A stretch of 64,000 nt of DNA from contig JAQWSK010000004.1 in the NCBI GenBank assembly GCA_029243245.1, positions 124,001-188,000 of the forward strand. Direction: 5' to 3'. This DNA is from Flavobacteriaceae bacterium (GTDB lineage Bacteria > Bacteroidota > Bacteroidia > Flavobacteriales > Flavobacteriaceae). This document shows, in pieces, positions 26,543-34,717 of the stretch. The notes under the pieces were generated by a model. That model worked only from the letters and a program-made list of their open reading frames with translations, was not told the DNA's origin and ran no database searches. The position numbers were made by a program, and so were the translations under genes. How positions within the stretch are numbered: position 1 is the stretch's first letter; every line of letters begins with the position of its first letter.

Positions 26543-27187
26543 ATGAAAAAAGATTTAGAGCATATGCGTAAGACATATGAAAAGGGATCATTAGAAATAT
26601 CTTCAGTAGGTAACGATCCTTTATTGTTTTTTGAAAAATGGTTTGATCAAGCCCAATCTAACAATAGTATAGAAGAAGCAAATGCTTTTAGTCTTTCAAC
26701 TATCGGTAAAGATGGTTTTCCCAAATCAAGAATTGTTTTGTTAAAATCATATGATTCTGATGGATTTGTTTTTTATACTAATTATAATAGCGTCAAAGCA
26801 AAAGATATTTTGAATAGTCCTAAAGTTGGTGTTTCTTTTTATTGGCCATCTTTAGAAAGACAAGTTATAATTAAGGGAACTGCTTTCAAGGTAGAAGGTG
26901 ACATTTCTGATAAATATTTTAATTCTAGACCAATAGGAAGTAGACTAGGCGCAATAGTATCAAATCAAAGTCAGGTAATTCCAAATCGAAAGATACTAGA
27001 AGAGAAACTTGAGTACTTGAAAAAAAATTATAAAGATAAATCACCTAAAAGACCTGATAATTGGGGAGGTTTCAAAATATCACCTATTTCATATGAATTT
27101 TGGCAGGGTAGATCAAACAGATTACACGATAGGATAATTTTTTATGATCTAGATGAAAAATGGACGATTAAGAGATTATCTCCTTAA
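26543..27187 (+). CDS. pdxH: Pyridoxamine 5'-phosphate oxidase
   Basis: FMN enzyme that oxidises pyridoxine or pyridoxamine phosphate to pyridoxal phosphate, the last step of vitamin B6 synthesis and salvage. The 214 residues include AFSLSTIGKDGFPKSRIVLLK (FMN- and substrate-binding), FYTNYNSVKAKDI, RPIGSRLGAIVSNQSQVI and the C-terminal EFWQGRSNRLHDRI signature. It ends one base before the sixA start and is likely co-transcribed with sixA-ppk1-ppx. Confidence 0.96.
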   Translation: MKKDLEHMRKTYEKGSLEISSVGNDPLLFFEKWFDQAQSNNSIEEANAFSLSTIGKDGFPKSRIVLLKSYDSDGFVFYTNYNSVKAKDILNSPKVGVSFYWPSLERQVIIKGTAFKVEGDISDKYFNSRPIGSRLGAIVSNQSQVIPNRKILEEKLEYLKKNYKDKSPKRPDNWGGFKISPISYEFWQGRSNRLHDRIIFYDLDEKWTIKRLSP

Positions 27188-27188
27188 A

Positions 27189-27665
27189 ATGAAAACGCTA
27201 ATTTTATTGCGTCATGCTAAATCATCTTGGAAACATCCCATAGATGATGTAGATCGCCCCTTAATTTTAAAAGGAATTAATAGAATTATTAATGTTTCTA
27301 GAGAATATAAAAATATATTTAATAAATCAAATATAATTATAACTAGTCCAGCTAACAGGACAATTCATACAGCTATTATTTTGGCAAGAGAAACTGGTAT
27401 AAGCTTTAATAAAATTTCAATTAATGAATCCTTATATACTTTTTCATCAGCTTCAGTTGAAATATTTATTAGATCTCTTTCTGATAAATTTGATTATGTT
27501 ATTTTTGTTGGACATAACCCTGCTTTTACTGAAATAATAAAAAAATTAACAAATACAATAATAGATAATTTACCTACTGCGTCTTGGGTAAAAATTAATT
27601 TTAAAGAAAATAAATGGCGTGAAGTTAAAAATGGACAAGCAACTTTAGGTTTTTCCGTTAAATAA
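27189..27665 (+). CDS. sixA: SixA-like phosphohistidine phosphatase
   Basis: A 158-residue histidine-phosphatase-superfamily protein. The catalytic motif LLRHAKSSW (about 5-13) has RHA in place of the usual RHG, as in SixA proteins; the second histidine is in FVGHNPAFTE. SixA removes phosphate from phosphohistidines in E. coli. The frame is open upstream to 27153, but only the ATG at 27189 gives the conserved MKTLILLRHAKSSW start. It is sandwiched between pdxH and ppk1 (5-base gap). Clustering with ppk1, whose mechanism uses a phosphohistidine, is suggestive but unproven. Confidence 0.85.
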   Translation: MKTLILLRHAKSSWKHPIDDVDRPLILKGINRIINVSREYKNIFNKSNIIITSPANRTIHTAIILARETGISFNKISINESLYTFSSASVEIFIRSLSDKFDYVIFVGHNPAFTEIIKKLTNTIIDNLPTASWVKINFKENKWREVKNGQATLGFSVK

Positions 27666-27670
27666 TCCAA

Positions 27671-29743
27671 ATGAAAAATTCCCAAAGATTTATAAACCGT
27701 GAACATAGTTGGTTAGATTTCAATGAACGTGTGCTTCAAGAAGCAGCAGATAAAAGGGTGCCCATTATTGAGAGACTTAGATTCTTAGGCATTTTTTCAA
27801 ATAACTTAGATGAATTTTTTCAAGTTAGGTATGCAACTGTTAAAAGAATTGCTCAATCGGTAAAGAGTGGTAAAAAAGTTTTGGGTGGGACAAATGCGAT
27901 TGAATTATTAGAAGAAATTACTGAACGCGTTATTAATCTTCAATCTAAAAGTAATGAGATTTTAAACTTAATAGAGAAGTCTTTGAAAAATGAAGATATC
28001 TATTTTATAAATGAAAAAGAAGTCCTCCCTGATCAAGAGTCATTTTTAAGGGAATATTTTTTAAGCAAAATTAGTCCTGCTTTAGTTACTGTAATTCTAA
28101 ATGAAGAACGTGAGCAAGACTTTACTGACAATACTGCATTTTTGGTAATTAAAATGGAGTTTGATAATTCTAAAAACAATCATAACAAGCAATTTGCTAT
28201 AATTGAAATTTTAAATGACTTAGATAGATTTATTGTTCTTCCAAAGACTAATAACATTCAATATATTATGTTAGTTGATGATTTGATTAGATTTCATTTT
28301 GATCAAATCTTTAGCTTTTTTAATTATAAATCAATTGAAGGTCACATGATAAAAATTACTCGTGACTCAGAACTTGATTTAGAGGGTATTGCTTCAAAAA
28401 GTTATATTGAAAAAATCATCGAAAGTGTTAAGGATAGAATGTTTAGTGAGCCAGTTAGAATGGTTTATGATAATACTATTTCTAAAGACACATTGTCCTT
28501 AATAATGAAAAAGCTTCGACTGAATCCGGATGGAAGTATAATTCCTGGAGGAAGATACCACCACAGAAGAGACTATATGAAATTTCCTAGTCTCAACCGT
28601 CCGGATTTAGTATATCCTATACAGGATCAATTAACCATTCCAGAACTACCTTTGAGTGCTAATATTTTAGAAGCAATTTCAAAAAAGGATTATATGATTT
28701 TTACTCCATATCATTCCTTCGCATATTTAGTTAAATTTTTAAGGGAAGCTGCTTTAGATCCTAAGATTAAAAGAATAAAAATAACAATATACAGGCTTTC
28801 AAAAATTTCTCAAGTTATTAGTTCACTAATTAATGCGGCCAAAAATGGAAAAAAAGTCTTTGTTCAAATTGAATTACAGGCAAGATTTGATGAAAAAAAT
28901 AATATTGAATCTGCAACACGGCTTGAAGCAGCTGGAGTTCAAATCACATTTGGAATACCAGGCCTTAAAGTTCATTCAAAAATATGTGTCATCGAAAGGG
29001 AAGAAAATAATAAAATTGTAAGATATGGTTTTGTAAGCACAGGCAATTTTAACGAGATAACAGCAAAAGTTTATACTGACTATACTTTATTCACATCTGA
29101 TCAAAAAATACTTAAAGAAGTAAACAAAGTATTTAATTTTATTGAGGTCAGTTACAAATTGAAAACATATAAGCATTTAATTGTTTCTCCTCATTATACT
29201 TTCAATGCAATTAACAGGCTGATTGATAATGAAATTTTATTACATAGTCATAGAAAAAGTTCAGGAATAAAGTTAAAAATCAATAATATTACTGATTATA
29301 AGATGATTGATAAGCTTTATCATGCTAGTCAGCAAGGGGTTAAGATTCAAATCATTGTTCGTGGAATTTGTTGTCTGATTCCTGGCGTTAAAGGGTTAAG
29401 TGAAAATATTCAAGTTATTAGTATAGTTGATAAATTTTTAGAACACCCTAGAGTAATGATTTTTGAAAATGACAATAACCCAAAAATATACATATCTTCA
29501 GCAGACTTGATGACTCGTAATATTTCTGAAAGAGTTGAGGTTACCTGTCCAATTTATGATTTGGATATAAAAAAGCAGATTCTTGATACATTTTCAATAG
29601 CTTGGAATGATAATGTAAAGGCAAGGCTGATAAACACTGGAAAACATCAAAATATTTTTAAGAAATCAAAGAATCCAAGAATTCGTTCTCAATGGGACAC
29701 TTATAACTATTTTAAATTATTAGTTGAGGATAATGAAAATTGA
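27671..29743 (+). CDS. ppk1: Polyphosphate kinase 1
   Basis: Makes inorganic polyphosphate from ATP through a histidine phospho-intermediate. The 690 residues follow the PPK1 plan: N domain starting FINREHSWLDFNERVLQEA, head domain, and two phospholipase-D-like C domains. The catalytic histidine lies in PGLKVHSKICVI, with the ATP-contacting RYHHRRDYMKFPS earlier and STGNFNE after it. Directly upstream of ppx, which overlaps its 3' end by 11 bases, so synthesis and breakdown of polyphosphate are encoded together. Confidence 0.96.
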   Translation: MKNSQRFINREHSWLDFNERVLQEAADKRVPIIERLRFLGIFSNNLDEFFQVRYATVKRIAQSVKSGKKVLGGTNAIELLEEITERVINLQSKSNEILNLIEKSLKNEDIYFINEKEVLPDQESFLREYFLSKISPALVTVILNEEREQDFTDNTAFLVIKMEFDNSKNNHNKQFAIIEILNDLDRFIVLPKTNNIQYIMLVDDLIRFHFDQIFSFFNYKSIEGHMIKITRDSELDLEGIASKSYIEKIIESVKDRMFSEPVRMVYDNTISKDTLSLIMKKLRLNPDGSIIPGGRYHHRRDYMKFPSLNRPDLVYPIQDQLTIPELPLSANILEAISKKDYMIFTPYHSFAYLVKFLREAALDPKIKRIKITIYRLSKISQVISSLINAAKNGKKVFVQIELQARFDEKNNIESATRLEAAGVQITFGIPGLKVHSKICVIEREENNKIVRYGFVSTGNFNEITAKVYTDYTLFTSDQKILKEVNKVFNFIEVSYKLKTYKHLIVSPHYTFNAINRLIDNEILLHSHRKSSGIKLKINNITDYKMIDKLYHASQQGVKIQIIVRGICCLIPGVKGLSENIQVISIVDKFLEHPRVMIFENDNNPKIYISSADLMTRNISERVEVTCPIYDLDIKKQILDTFSIAWNDNVKARLINTGKHQNIFKKSKNPRIRSQWDTYNYFKLLVEDNEN

Positions 29744-30638
29744 AAAGTATGCAGCAATTGATATTGGATCTAATGCAATAAGGACTCTTATAGCTAATAT
29801 TGTTACTAATGAAAATGGGAGTGTTTTTATTTCAAAAAACGCCTTGTTAAGAGCCCCGATTAGATTAGGTGAAGATACTTTTACGTCAGGAAATATTTCT
29901 AATCATAATATTAAAAGGATGTTAAGAGCAATGAAAGCATTTAAGCTATTGATAAAAGTTCATAGTGTTGTTGATTATAACGTTTATGCTACTTCTGCTT
30001 TAAGAGAGGCAAATAATCGATTACATGTTGTTGAACTAATAAAAAAAAAGACAGGAATTGAAATAGAAATGATAAATGGAAAAAAAGAAGCAAAATTAAT
30101 TTCATCATTAGACTTATTTCAAGGAATCAATAAACAGTCTAATTTTTTATTTGTAGATGTAGGAGGTGGTAGTACTGAATTTTCAATACTTCAAAATGGA
30201 GATAGAGTAATAGAAAAATCCTTTAAAATAGGGACAGTTAGACTTCTTAACAACATGGTTTCTGATTTATTATGGGATGAAGTGAAAAAATGGATAGTTG
30301 ATAAAACAAAAGATTTGGATAAGTTATCCATACTTGGCACAGGAGGAAATATAAATAAAATTCATAGAATAACACAAACAAAAGAGGGAAAGCCAATTAC
30401 TTCTAAAACTTTACGCCATATTTACAAAAAAATGTCTTTGTTAACATATAATGAAAGGATTATTAATTATCAATTGAATCCAGATAGGGCAGATGTTATT
30501 TTACCTGCATTACAAATATATTTAAGGGCCATGCAATGGAGTAATACATCTAAAATCCATGTCCAAAAAATTGGATTAACGGACGGAATGATCGAAGAAT
30601 TATATATGTCAAGAAAAAATTTAATTTTAAATATCTAG
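29733..30638 (+). CDS. ppx: Exopolyphosphatase (Ppx/GppA family)
   Basis: Sugar-kinase-fold phosphatase that removes phosphate from polyphosphate ends or hydrolyses pppGpp. The 301 residues contain AAIDIGSNAIRTLI (phosphate 1 motif) and FVDVGGGSTEFSI (phosphate 2 motif). The protein is the short form without the C-terminal HD-like domain of E. coli Ppx. I start at ATG 29733, which fits homologues beginning just before the AIDIGSN motif; an upstream ATG at 29724 adds three residues. The pairing with ppk1 favours polyphosphate as substrate. Its 3' end overlaps the convergent dnaX frame by 12 bases. Confidence 0.9.
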   Translation: MKIEKYAAIDIGSNAIRTLIANIVTNENGSVFISKNALLRAPIRLGEDTFTSGNISNHNIKRMLRAMKAFKLLIKVHSVVDYNVYATSALREANNRLHVVELIKKKTGIEIEMINGKKEAKLISSLDLFQGINKQSNFLFVDVGGGSTEFSILQNGDRVIEKSFKIGTVRLLNNMVSDLLWDEVKKWIVDKTKDLDKLSILGTGGNINKIHRITQTKEGKPITSKTLRHIYKKMSLLTYNERIINYQLNPDRADVILPALQIYLRAMQWSNTSKIHVQKIGLTDGMIEELYMSRKNLILNI

Positions 30639-31196
30639 GTCAAAAGTTTGTTTCAGAATTTTAATAGCTGGATTAATTGATTTCATTTTTTCATATTTTT
30701 CTTCTGTTGTGTAGATAATGTTTTTATTAGGCTTTTCAATTATGTTTGTGTTAAAATTAATTTTATAATTATTTAATTTACTTCTTAAATAAGGTAACAT
30801 TGATTCTAGCTCCTTATTTAATTCAACTTTATTAATAGAATTAGCAACATTAAATTCAATGTTATATTTATTGGTTATTCTAGGAGAGTCCATTTTTAAA
30901 ATGGCTAAAATATTTTGATTACCCTCAGATTCAATTTTATTTAAATAATTTGACCAATGAACCATTAAATCATCTAAATTAAATGGGTTTTCTAATTGAT
31001 TTTCAGTAGTATCATTTTGATTTTTTTTAATCACCTCCTTTTTGAACTGAACGCTCTTTAGAGAAAATCCAGAAATTCCATTGGAACTTGTCTTATCAAT
31101 ATTTTTTGATTTTATAGTATTTTCTTCTTCGTTTATTAAAACAAAATGTGATCTTGGATTTATTTCTATTTCAACAGGTAGTTTTGGTAGTTTCAA
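30627..31196 (-). CDS. dnaX: DnaX C-terminal (tau-like) extension, reached by frameshift
   Basis: This reading frame has no good start: the longest independent version would use a TTG. It encodes the C-terminal part of a flavobacterial DnaX: proline-rich linker, PFNLDDLMVHWSNYLNKI, and the typical end EKYEKMKSINPAIKILKQTF. The frame is open without a stop upstream to about 31250, immediately after a run of ten A in the preceding dnaX frame. A -1 shift there (or one extra A in the mRNA) joins the two into a 564-residue protein, the usual full DnaX length. In clamp loaders this region binds the polymerase core and helicase. It is not a separate gene in my reading. Confidence 0.8.
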   Translation of the reverse strand: MKLPKLPVEIEINPRSHFVLINEEENTIKSKNIDKTSSNGISGFSLKSVQFKKEVIKKNQNDTTENQLENPFNLDDLMVHWSNYLNKIESEGNQNILAILKMDSPRITNKYNIEFNVANSINKVELNKELESMLPYLRSKLNNYKINFNTNIIEKPNKNIIYTTEEKYEKMKSINPAIKILKQTFDLDI

Positions 31197-31243
31197 GTTT
31201 TTAATTTCAGGCTTTTCATAATTTTTAAAGATCTCACTGTTAA

Positions 31244-32320
31244 TTATAAAATTTTTTTTTTCCCATTAAAATGGAGAGATGCTAACTGTAAAAGACAGAG
31301 TTCGGTATTTAGTCTTTTATTTAAAGACAATTTATGATTTGATTCTGCCTCTTTTATTAATGAAAGTGCATCCATTAGCCAATCAAAGCTAAAATCTTTA
31401 GATTGTTCTAGGTATTTATTTTGAGTTTTTTCTCCAACCTCTAATAAATCAATTGTTGATGAGTTCTTACATAAAATTAGCATGCGAATATGATTTGCCA
31501 AACCATTAATTAAATGTATTGACTCATATCCTTGACTAATAATTTTATCGACCTCTAAGAGGATATCTGGAATCTGGTTTTTCTTTATTAATACAGAAAT
31601 TGTAAAAAAAGTTTGATAATCTAACACATTTAAATTTTTAGACACTTCTGATATTGAAAGATTTCCAGATGTAAAACTTACCATTCTGTCAAAAATTGAT
31701 AATGCATCTCTCATAGCGCCATCAGCTTTTTGAGCAATTAAAATTAGTGAGTCATCATCATATTTTAATTTTTTTTCAGAACATATGAGAATTAAAGATT
31801 TTTTTATTTCTTGAACTGAAATACGTTTAAAATCATATATCTGGCATCTTGAAAGAATAGTTGGAATTATCTTGTTTTTTTCGGTTGTGGCCAAAATAAA
31901 AATTGCATGCTTTGGAGGTTCTTCAAGAGTTTTCAGAAAAGCATTAAATGCTGATAGAGACAACATATGAACTTCATCAATTATATAGACTTTATAATTT
32001 CCAATCTGAGGAGGTATACGTATTTGATCATTTAATTTTCTTATATCATCAACGGAATTATTCGATGCAGCATCTAATTCAAAAATATTAAATGCATAGT
32101 TTTGGTCTGAGGAGTTGTTTTCGTTTTCATTAATTGCTTTTGCAAGAATTCGAGCACATGAAGTTTTACCAACACCACGTGGTCCACAAAATAATAAAGC
32201 TTGAGCTAGCTGGTTGGTTTTTATTGCATTTTGGAGAGTTGAAGTAATTATATGTTGCCCAATTACTTGATCAAAAGTTTGTGGACGATATTTTAATGCT
32301 GAAACTGTAAAAGATTCCAT
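31244..32320 (-). CDS. dnaX: DNA polymerase III gamma/tau subunit, zero-frame (gamma-like) product
   Basis: Clamp-loader ATPase. The AAA+ domain has Walker A GPRGVGKT (46-53), Walker B VYIIDEVHML and the sensor SRC motif (ILSRCQIYDF), followed by clamp-loader domains II-III to LCLLQLASLHFNGKKK. The cysteine zinc cluster of the E. coli protein between Walker A and B is absent here. I use ATG 32320 (start MESFTVSALKYRP); the TTG at 32341 belongs to a promoter box. The zero frame stops at residue 358 just after an A10 run, giving a gamma-like short product; the -1 frame continues into the tau-like tail at 30627-31196. Confidence 0.92.
   Translation of the reverse strand: MESFTVSALKYRPQTFDQVIGQHIITSTLQNAIKTNQLAQALLFCGPRGVGKTSCARILAKAINENENNSSDQNYAFNIFELDAASNNSVDDIRKLNDQIRIPPQIGNYKVYIIDEVHMLSLSAFNAFLKTLEEPPKHAIFILATTEKNKIIPTILSRCQIYDFKRISVQEIKKSLILICSEKKLKYDDDSLILIAQKADGAMRDALSIFDRMVSFTSGNLSISEVSKNLNVLDYQTFFTISVLIKKNQIPDILLEVDKIISQGYESIHLINGLANHIRMLILCKNSSTIDLLEVGEKTQNKYLEQSKDFSFDWLMDALSLIKEAESNHKLSLNKRLNTELCLLQLASLHFNGKKKIL
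31252..31264 (-). other. dnaX slippery site (GGG followed by ten A)
   Basis: On the coding (minus) strand, GGG is followed by ten A read as AAA-AAA-AAA-A, then TTTTATAA with the zero-frame stop at 31246-31244. A AAA AAA heptamers are classical slippery sequences, and A9-A11 runs also cause RNA polymerase slippage. A -1 shift yields GKKKNFIINSEIF and continuous homology to DnaX. I see no obvious GC-rich stimulatory stem-loop downstream, which favours transcriptional slippage or a homopolymer length error over strong ribosomal frameshifting. Confidence 0.75.
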
Positions 32321-32338
32321 GAAATAAAAGTTCTTTTC

Positions 32339-32346
32339 CAAAGATA
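32339..32346 (-). promoter_or_regulatory. Putative -7 promoter box of dnaX
   Basis: Minus-strand TATCTTTG, a perfect TAnnTTTG match. The predicted start near 32335 gives a 15-base leader to ATG 32320. It is divergent from the rnpB promoter 53 bases away. Confidence 0.45.
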
Positions 32347-32398
32347 TAAATTGCCCTAACCTTCATTTTATTTTTAATTATTAATTATCAACAATGTG

Positions 32399-32406
32399 TA
32401 CATTTG
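32399..32406 (+). promoter_or_regulatory. -7 promoter box of rnpB
   Basis: TACATTTG, a perfect -7 match, ends 4 bases before the first base of the P1 helix of RNase P RNA. This RNA does not need a leader, so the spacing calibrates where transcription begins relative to TAnnTTTG in this genome. Confidence 0.6.
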
Positions 32407-32409
32407 CAT

Positions 32410-32707
32410 AAAGCAGGCTATCTTATCGCTGTATTAATTACAATAGAGAGGAAAGTCCGGGCACCATAGAGCAGTATAGCGGGTAACACCCGTCCTTTTA
32501 CAAAAGTAAAAGCGGACTAGTGCAACAGAAAGCAAGTACAGTTAGGCTGTAGTGAAATCGGTAAACTCTATACGGTGAAACGCCAAGTAAATCTGCAATT
32601 AAGGATAGCTCGTCCAATGTAGAAGGGTAGGCGGTTTGAGCTATGCAGTAATGTTTAGTCTAGATAAATGATAAGACACGACAGAATCCGGCTTATCGGC
32701 CTGCTTT
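32410..32707 (+). ncRNA. rnpB: RNase P RNA (class A)
   Basis: Catalytic RNA that removes 5' leaders from tRNA precursors. The universal core is present: GAGGAAAGTCCGGGC at 32448-32462, ACAGAAAGC near 32525, and the 3' ACAGAATCCGGCTTA at 32681-32695. The ends pair exactly: AAAGCAGGC at 32410-32418 with GCCTGCTTT at 32699-32707, forming helix P1, which fixes the boundaries to within a few bases. A T-rich stretch follows. Its last 15 bases overlap the 3' end of rsmD on the other strand. Confidence 0.95.
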
Positions 32708-33238
32708 ATTTTTATAAAACGAAAAAGAATTGCTTCCGTATTTTCTACACTTTTTAAAACCAATTATTTTATCTAATTCAATTTTTGATGAATGTTCAAC
32801 AATAATAAATCCATCAAATATTAAATTATCCGATAAAAGCTTTAATATAATTTTCTCATAATCATTTATTTTAAATACATAAGGAGGGTCTAAAAAAATA
32901 ATATTGAATTTTTTTGAATTACTATTTAAAAAATCTAAAATCTTTTTTTGGAAAGTAATGATCTTGAAATCAAGTTCATCAGACATTTTATTAATAAAAT
33001 TAATACAATCTTTATTTTGATCTACTGAAGTTATTGATTTAACTCCTCTAGATGCAAATTCAAAACTAATGCTTCCTGTTCCAGAAAAAAGATCGAGAAC
33101 ACTAACTTCTGACCATTCAAATAAATTATTTAAAATATTAAAAAGAGCTTCTTTTGACCTATCTGTTGTTGGCCTAACAGGCAGTTTTTTAGGAGGGTTT
33201 AACTTTCTTCCTTTATGAATTCCTGAAATAATACGCAT
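32693..33238 (-). CDS. rsmD: 16S rRNA (guanine-966-N2)-methyltransferase
   Basis: SAM-dependent methyltransferase acting on 16S rRNA in 30S assembly. The start MRIISGIHKGRKL at ATG 33238 matches the family; an upstream TTG at 33247 is less likely. The SAM site LDLFSGTGSISFE is at about 45-57 and the catalytic DPPY motif is in FLDPPYVF. 181 residues. The 5' end overlaps DUF3822 by 26 bases, and the last four codons plus stop are antisense to the P1 3' strand of rnpB. Confidence 0.93.
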   Translation of the reverse strand: MRIISGIHKGRKLNPPKKLPVRPTTDRSKEALFNILNNLFEWSEVSVLDLFSGTGSISFEFASRGVKSITSVDQNKDCINFINKMSDELDFKIITFQKKILDFLNSNSKKFNIIFLDPPYVFKINDYEKIILKLLSDNLIFDGFIIVEHSSKIELDKIIGFKKCRKYGSNSFSFYKNKAGR

Positions 33239-33986
33239 GAAGATCAATTAAAAAAGGAGTAGGAGTGTTATTTATATCGTTTTGACTTTTTGCTAAAATA
33301 AATTTTATATTATTATGATAAAGTTTTGCACCTTCATAATATTCTTTGAATATTAAATAATTGCCAAGAAAACATATAAAAAATTCATTTTTATTTAGCT
33401 CATGTTTTTCAATTATGAAAAACAAGAAGTATAAAAAACTATCAACACCATTGTTTGGATACCTATTTACTAATTGGAGTTGTTCATTAAAAAATAAAAA
33501 AATATCAATAGATTTCGTTTGAATGTTTACGTATAATTTTTTTTCGTTAATATTTTTAGCAATTAAATAGTCATAAATTATTGTTTGATAATGAACTAGA
33601 TTTGAGTTTTTGAAATAATTTTCTTTTATACTTATAATAGAACTTGATACTTTATATGTAATTGACTTAATATGGTTTGAAGTTATATCTGTTTTAAGAA
33701 TATCTGAATTTTTCCTCTTATCAAACTTGTCATAATAATCATTTACTATTTTTTGATTAAATAATTTACTAGGAACAAATAAACCAGCATTATTTGCAAT
33801 AACTAATTGAATATTATTCCTGATTTTATTTTTTAAAACCCATTCTTCAAATGATTTTCCTTCAGTTAAAGTAATTGTTTCGAATGTAGTAAAAGGGTAA
33901 TGTTCAGAATCACAATATGTAAATCCGTCCTCGCTAATAATAATTGAGGATTTATTAAATGAATCTATTTCAGTCTTTGGATGCAT
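33213..33986 (-). CDS. DUF3822 family protein
   Basis: A 257-residue protein of the DUF3822 family, found in Bacteroidota mostly just upstream of rsmD. The family has a weak actin-like/ASKHA resemblance and no known function. Segments such as SIIISEDGFTYCDSEHYPF near the N-terminus and the C-terminal FICFLGNYLIFKEYY fit that family in my reading. I choose ATG 33986; the frame continues to 34022, but that would start inside the upstream gene. It overlaps the upstream unknown gene by 17 bases and rsmD by 26, so the three are translated from one message. Confidence 0.7.
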   Translation of the reverse strand: MHPKTEIDSFNKSSIIISEDGFTYCDSEHYPFTTFETITLTEGKSFEEWVLKNKIRNNIQLVIANNAGLFVPSKLFNQKIVNDYYDKFDKRKNSDILKTDITSNHIKSITYKVSSSIISIKENYFKNSNLVHYQTIIYDYLIAKNINEKKLYVNIQTKSIDIFLFFNEQLQLVNRYPNNGVDSFLYFLFFIIEKHELNKNEFFICFLGNYLIFKEYYEGAKLYHNNIKFILAKSQNDINNTPTPFLIDLHAYYFRNS

Positions 33987-34629
33987 CAAAAATAGTAGGC
34001 CAGTTACCGTTAATCCTAACATTTGACATTGACCCTAAAATAATTTCAGGACCATTTACTCCATCTACTGAAATTGTTTCATTTTCTTGCTTAAGAAGGT
34101 CTTTCTGTTGATCATAGAGAATAATGTCTTTAGAGACTTTAACTTCAAAAACAGGTACATTATAATTAACACTTCCACTATTTTTTACTATTATATCAGC
34201 ATTAATTGAAAATTCAGCATCGACCCCATCGATGGGAATTTTAGCCATGTTTACATAATCATCATTCTTACTGAAAAGAGAATCTTTAACGTTTACAGTG
34301 CCAAGGGTATCAATTAAAACAACTTCCTTAAGCATATCTATTCTATATGTTCTATCATATTCTAAATATGAAGAATCTCTTTTTTGAATTAAAGTAAAAA
34401 TACCTTCATCAATGAATTTGATCAAACTATCAAAATTATTTGAATAGACCCCATTAACATCTTTGTATGCAATCTGAGCTTTACGAATTTCTTTTAAACG
34501 GTTTATAACTTTTGAATAACGTTGATCTCTAACTTTATTAAAATCTATTGGACCCATTATAGAATTATAGATTTTATAACTAAAGAAGATTGAAAGGATC
34601 CAAAGAAAGACTTGAAGTACTATTTTCAT
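33970..34629 (-). CDS. Conserved membrane-anchored protein of unknown function
   Basis: A 219-residue protein that I cannot assign. One N-terminal hydrophobic segment (about 3-23, VLQVFLWILSIFFSYKIYNSI) looks like an uncleaved anchor, followed by a basic helix-forming stretch RYSKVINRLKEIRKAQIAYKDVNGVYSNNFDSLIKFI. This layout, a short helix then a globular domain, resembles type IV pilin or pseudopilin subunits but lacks a leader-peptidase site. The remainder is beta-rich with no metal or nucleotide motifs. It heads the DUF3822-rsmD operon and has its own promoter box. Confidence 0.65.
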   Translation of the reverse strand: MKIVLQVFLWILSIFFSYKIYNSIMGPIDFNKVRDQRYSKVINRLKEIRKAQIAYKDVNGVYSNNFDSLIKFIDEGIFTLIQKRDSSYLEYDRTYRIDMLKEVVLIDTLGTVNVKDSLFSKNDDYVNMAKIPIDGVDAEFSINADIIVKNSGSVNYNVPVFEVKVSKDIILYDQQKDLLKQENETISVDGVNGPEIILGSMSNVRINGNWPTIFDASKD

Positions 34630-34651
34630 TTCATTTTATTTTGACTAGAGA

Positions 34652-34659
34652 CAAAACTA
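34652..34659 (-). promoter_or_regulatory. Putative -7 box upstream of the 34629 gene
   Basis: Minus-strand TAGTTTTG matches TAnnTTTG, predicting a start near 34648 and a leader of about 19 bases. It drives the unknown gene, DUF3822 and rsmD. Confidence 0.4.
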
Positions 34660-34717
34660 CAATTTTTTTTTATTCATAAAAGAATTGCTTGTTAATTATA
34701 ATGCGTAGTTTTCATAA

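Noticed and set aside
30627-31196. Reading the dnaX tail as an independent hypothetical gene
   Set aside because: It would start at a TTG with no promoter, the frame is open back to the slippery run, and the sequence matches the C-terminus of DnaX.
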